Source of the DNA: an uncultured Gammaproteobacteria bacterium
Lineage (GTDB): Bacteria; Pseudomonadota; Gammaproteobacteria; SZUA-229
Direction of reading: 5' to 3'
Length of the DNA: 36,486 nt
NCBI GenBank assembly: GCA_937998645.1
Contig: CALLCZ010000090.1
Span: 1 to 36,486, forward strand
The notes beneath the pieces were generated by a model. The model searched no databases. It saw only the letters and a list, made by a program, of their open reading frames with translations, and was not told where the DNA came from. Positions within the stretch are counted from its first letter, which is position 1, and every line of letters starts with the position of its first letter. Made by a program: the position numbers and the translations under genes. Shown piece by piece: positions 34,072-36,486 of this stretch.

Positions 34072-34136
34072 TTAAGTATATATTCTAACATATTGATTAT
34101 TATGATCATATAAATTGTCTGATTTGCTTTATGTTA
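34072..34136 (-). promoter_or_regulatory. AT-rich conserved block with IHF site, upstream of the aldolase gene
   Basis: The partner of the block at 32643-32707. It contains AATCAATATGTTA on the minus strand (plus 34086-34098), a full match to the IHF consensus, and the 10-bp palindrome TATGATCATA (34101-34110). It lies 100-165 bp before the fbaB start codon, so a transcript started near it would have a leader of about 100 nt. Confidence 0.6.
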
Positions 34137-34202
34137 GCTTGGCCCGACGAAGTGCCAGCAACCTTTGGGTATGCTGGCCTGCGTTTGTTCTTTAGTGGTC
34201 TG

Positions 34203-34364
34203 TGCAGGTTGGGTCAGGCGCTTTTTGCTGTAACCCGACATCAATTTGATCTTGGAATAATGTCGGATTACAGAATACATCCATGTATTCTGCCCTGCGG
34301 GCCAGCGTACGGCTGTTCAAATTCGGTCCAACCGAATTGAGTACGCTGCGCTAATCCAACCTGC
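34203..34364. repeat. Inverted repeat of the GCAGGTTGGGT...AACCTGC type
   Basis: The ends TGCAGGTTGGGT (34203) and ATCCAACCTGCA (34353-34364) are inverted copies. Inside are GTAACCCGACATCA against TGTCGGATTACAG, the palindrome GAATACATCCATGTATTC, and AGCGTACGG...GTACGCTGC. This is the layout of the common GTAGGTTGGGTTA...TAACCCAACA repeat family. It occupies the aldolase/PPDK gap together with the IHF block; I see no gene in 33972-34396. Confidence 0.75.
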
Positions 34365-34396
34365 ATCAATCACATCATTAAATATTCGTTGCCTTT

Positions 34397-36486
34397 CTAA
34401 AGAGATCTGTTTTCCTGTTTCAATCCCTGTTCGACGATATATTCATCTTCAGTGATCTTGGCCTGTGCGGCTGCAATCCTGGCGATCGGTACACGGTGAG
34501 GCGAGCAGGAAACGTAACTCAGGCCGATATGATGACAGAAGCGAATGGATTCAGGGTGGCCGCCCTGCTCACCGCAGATGCCGACTTTCAGATCGGGATT
34601 GGTTTTGCGACCCCACTCGACCGTGATCTCCATCAGCCTGCCGACACCTTTCACATCCAGCACCTCGAACGGATTGTGCTGCAGGATGTTGGCTTCTTCA
34701 TACAAGGGCAGGAACTTGTTTTCCGCATCTTCGCGTGAGAACGAAAAACTGGCCTGTGTCAGGTCGTTGGTGCCGAAGGAGAAGAACTCGGCAATTTCAG
34801 CCAGCCTGCCGGCACGCATGCAGGCGCGCACGACTTCGACCATGGTGCCGAATTTGAATTTCAGCTGTACCTCGTATTCGGCTTCGACTTCAGCACGAAC
34901 CCGGTCGACGATCTCTTTCACCCAGACCAGTTCCTGGCCTGTACACACTTGAGGCACCATGATTTCGGGACGTACATCGAATCCTTCCTTGCCACACTCG
35001 GCTGCAGCTTCGAGTACAGCACGAATCTGCATGGCGTAAATTTCAGGGTAGGTAATACCGAGGCGGACACCACGGTGGCCAAGCATCGGGTTGACCTCGA
35101 ACAGTTCACGTACCTTGTGCAGCATTTGCGTTTTCCTGGCGATGGCTGAGTCGACCAGCTCACGCCCGCCTGGCGCGAACGGTTTTGGCAGCTCCTTGAC
35201 ATCCGCCTGGCGTCTGAGCAGGTGCATGCTGTTCATCAGGTCGTTGACACCTTCAACCGTGTCACGCAAATGCTCCAGGCGTTCAATTTCCTGTTCGAGC
35301 TGCTTCTCGTTGGGCAGGAACTCATGAATCGGCGGATCCAGCAGGCGAATGGTCACCGGCTTGGGCGCCATGATCTTGAGGATTTCCTTGAAGTCACCAC
35401 GCTGTATCGGCCGCAGGCGGTCGAGCGCTACCTGGCGTGCCTCCTTGTCAGCTGCAATGATCATGTCGATCACTATCGGTAGCCTGTCCTGTGCATTGAA
35501 CATGCGTTCTGTGCGGCACAGGCCAATGCCCATGGCACCATAATCGGAGGCCTTGGTGGCTGCATCAATGGTATCGGCATTGGTCATGATCTTGAGGCGT
35601 GAATATTCATCGGCCCAGCTCAGCAGAGTGCGCAGGTCATCGGAGAATTTGGGCGGTACCGTGGGGATTTCACCGAGAAAAACATTACCGTTACCGCCAT
35701 CGATGGTGATGATGTCGCCTTCGTGTAATACAGTATCGCCAACTACTGCAATGTGTTTTTCGACATCGACCTTGATGCCTTCGGCGCCGGCGACGCAGGG
35801 CTTGCCCATGCCACGTGCAACAACAGCGGCATGTGACGTTTTACCGCCTCGGCTGGTGAGTACGCCTTCGGCAGCAAAGAAGCCATGGATATCTTCGGGC
35901 TTGGTTTCTTCGCGCACCAGGATAACCTTTTCACCTTCCTTCTTCGCTAATTCTGCCTGGTCTGCATCGAATACGATATGACCCGAGGCCGCACCCGGTG
36001 ATGCCGGCAGGCCCTGTGAAATAGGGGGTGACTTGTAATCAGGATCAAGCATCGGATGCAGAACCTGGTCAAGTTCTTCCGGATCAACCCGCATGATCGC
36101 CTCTTTGCGGCTGATCGGCTCTTCCTTGACCATCTCCACCGAGGTGCGCACACGCGCGGTTGCATTCATTTTGCCGTTGCGGGTTTGCAGGCAGTAAAGA
36201 ACGCCTTTTTCGATGGTGTATTCGTAATCCTGAACTTCGCGGTAGTGGTTTTCCAGGCGGTCGCGCAGGGCAACCAGCTGCCTGTACATCTCAGGCATGA
36301 CCTGTTCAAGTTCATGCACCGGCTTGGGTGTACGAATACCTGCAACCACGTCCTCGCCCTGGGCGTTGACCAGGAACTCGCCGAACATGACGTTCTCGCC
36401 GGTAGCGGGATTGCGGGTAAAGCCAACGCCTGTCGCGCAGTCATCACACATGTTGCCGAACACCATGGTCTGAATATTGACCGCAG
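34397..36486 (-). CDS. ppdK: Pyruvate, phosphate dikinase, C-terminal portion (5' end outside window)
   Basis: About 696 codons of a PPDK whose reading frame stays open to the window edge. The full enzyme is about 880-900 residues, so roughly the last three quarters is present. TSRGGKTSHAAVVARGMGKPCVAG holds the phosphohistidine that shuttles phosphate between the nucleotide and pyruvate sites. ERMFNAQDRLPIV, GHRGVRLGITYPEIYAMQ and GTNDLTQASFSFSREDAENKF mark the PEP/pyruvate barrel, and GICGEQGGHPESIRFC the catalytic Cys loop near the C terminus. It interconverts pyruvate + ATP + Pi with PEP + AMP + PPi. Next to fbaB and a pyruvate:ferredoxin-type oxidoreductase, it fits a pyrophosphate-linked, reversible lower glycolysis. 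Confidence 0.95.
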   Translation of the reverse strand, partial: AVNIQTMVFGNMCDDCATGVGFTRNPATGENVMFGEFLVNAQGEDVVAGIRTPKPVHELEQVMPEMYRQLVALRDRLENHYREVQDYEYTIEKGVLYCLQTRNGKMNATARVRTSVEMVKEEPISRKEAIMRVDPEELDQVLHPMLDPDYKSPPISQGLPASPGAASGHIVFDADQAELAKKEGEKVILVREETKPEDIHGFFAAEGVLTSRGGKTSHAAVVARGMGKPCVAGAEGIKVDVEKHIAVVGDTVLHEGDIITIDGGNGNVFLGEIPTVPPKFSDDLRTLLSWADEYSRLKIMTNADTIDAATKASDYGAMGIGLCRTERMFNAQDRLPIVIDMIIAADKEARQVALDRLRPIQRGDFKEILKIMAPKPVTIRLLDPPIHEFLPNEKQLEQEIERLEHLRDTVEGVNDLMNSMHLLRRQADVKELPKPFAPGGRELVDSAIARKTQMLHKVRELFEVNPMLGHRGVRLGITYPEIYAMQIRAVLEAAAECGKEGFDVRPEIMVPQVCTGQELVWVKEIVDRVRAEVEAEYEVQLKFKFGTMVEVVRACMRAGRLAEIAEFFSFGTNDLTQASFSFSREDAENKFLPLYEEANILQHNPFEVLDVKGVGRLMEITVEWGRKTNPDLKVGICGEQGGHPESIRFCHHIGLSYVSCSPHRVPIARIAAAQAKITEDEYIVEQGLKQENRSL

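Overview
The window looks like chromosomal DNA from a gammaproteobacterium of the kind that keeps SMC instead of MukBEF. The evidence is the smc-zipA pair, SlyX, a CysZ-type membrane protein and QueF. The SMC, the PPDK/FbaB/2-oxoacid:ferredoxin oxidoreductase set and the many intergenic palindromes would fit an environmental lineage such as Chromatiales, Thiotrichales or Methylococcales. The sequence alone does not fix the genus. I see no rRNA, tRNA, CRISPR array, prophage or transposase gene.

Layout. 1-543 is a tandem array of short palindromic repeats. 544-3477 is a leftward set (queF, an FGGY sugar kinase, cysZ, slyX). 3615-7959 is rightward smc and zipA. 8345-13747 holds a small hypothetical protein, a leftward cytidylate-kinase-like protein, then rightward an ATP-grasp ligase, a beta-aspartyl peptidase and an APH/P-loop kinase fusion. 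13919-16978 is a rightward group (DUF1614 membrane protein, YjbQ, a small CxCP protein, a lipase-maturation-factor protein). 17276-20489 is a leftward pair (a membrane protein with a spermidine-synthase-like domain, and an exported protein-L-isoaspartate methyltransferase). 20678-21823 is a PPK2 polyphosphate kinase with a small partner. 22609-24275 has a histone-like Lys-rich protein, a 43-residue membrane peptide, a one-RRM protein and a Nudix hydrolase.

24566-36486 is the most notable part: a leftward block of four large central-carbon genes. In transcription order they are pyruvate phosphate dikinase (5' end outside the window), class I fructose-bisphosphate aldolase, a 1707-residue single-chain 2-oxoacid:ferredoxin oxidoreductase carrying extra insertions and an extra C-terminal ferredoxin-like domain, and a 966-residue protein that joins both subunits of an Nfn-type NADH-dependent ferredoxin:NADP oxidoreductase behind an unrecognised N-terminal domain. 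Together they could link pyruvate/PEP/acetyl-CoA interconversion to the ferredoxin, NADH and NADPH pools. A shared AT-rich block of about 65 bp with a consensus-quality IHF site precedes both the aldolase gene and the oxidoreductase gene, which suggests common control.

Intergenic DNA is unusually rich in palindromic elements of at least five families. One family (CCCGCAT...ATGCGGG ends, TAGCTATGGCTA apex) abuts the stop codon of three genes. Another consists of nested inverted repeats whose inner hairpin shows compensating base changes between copies.
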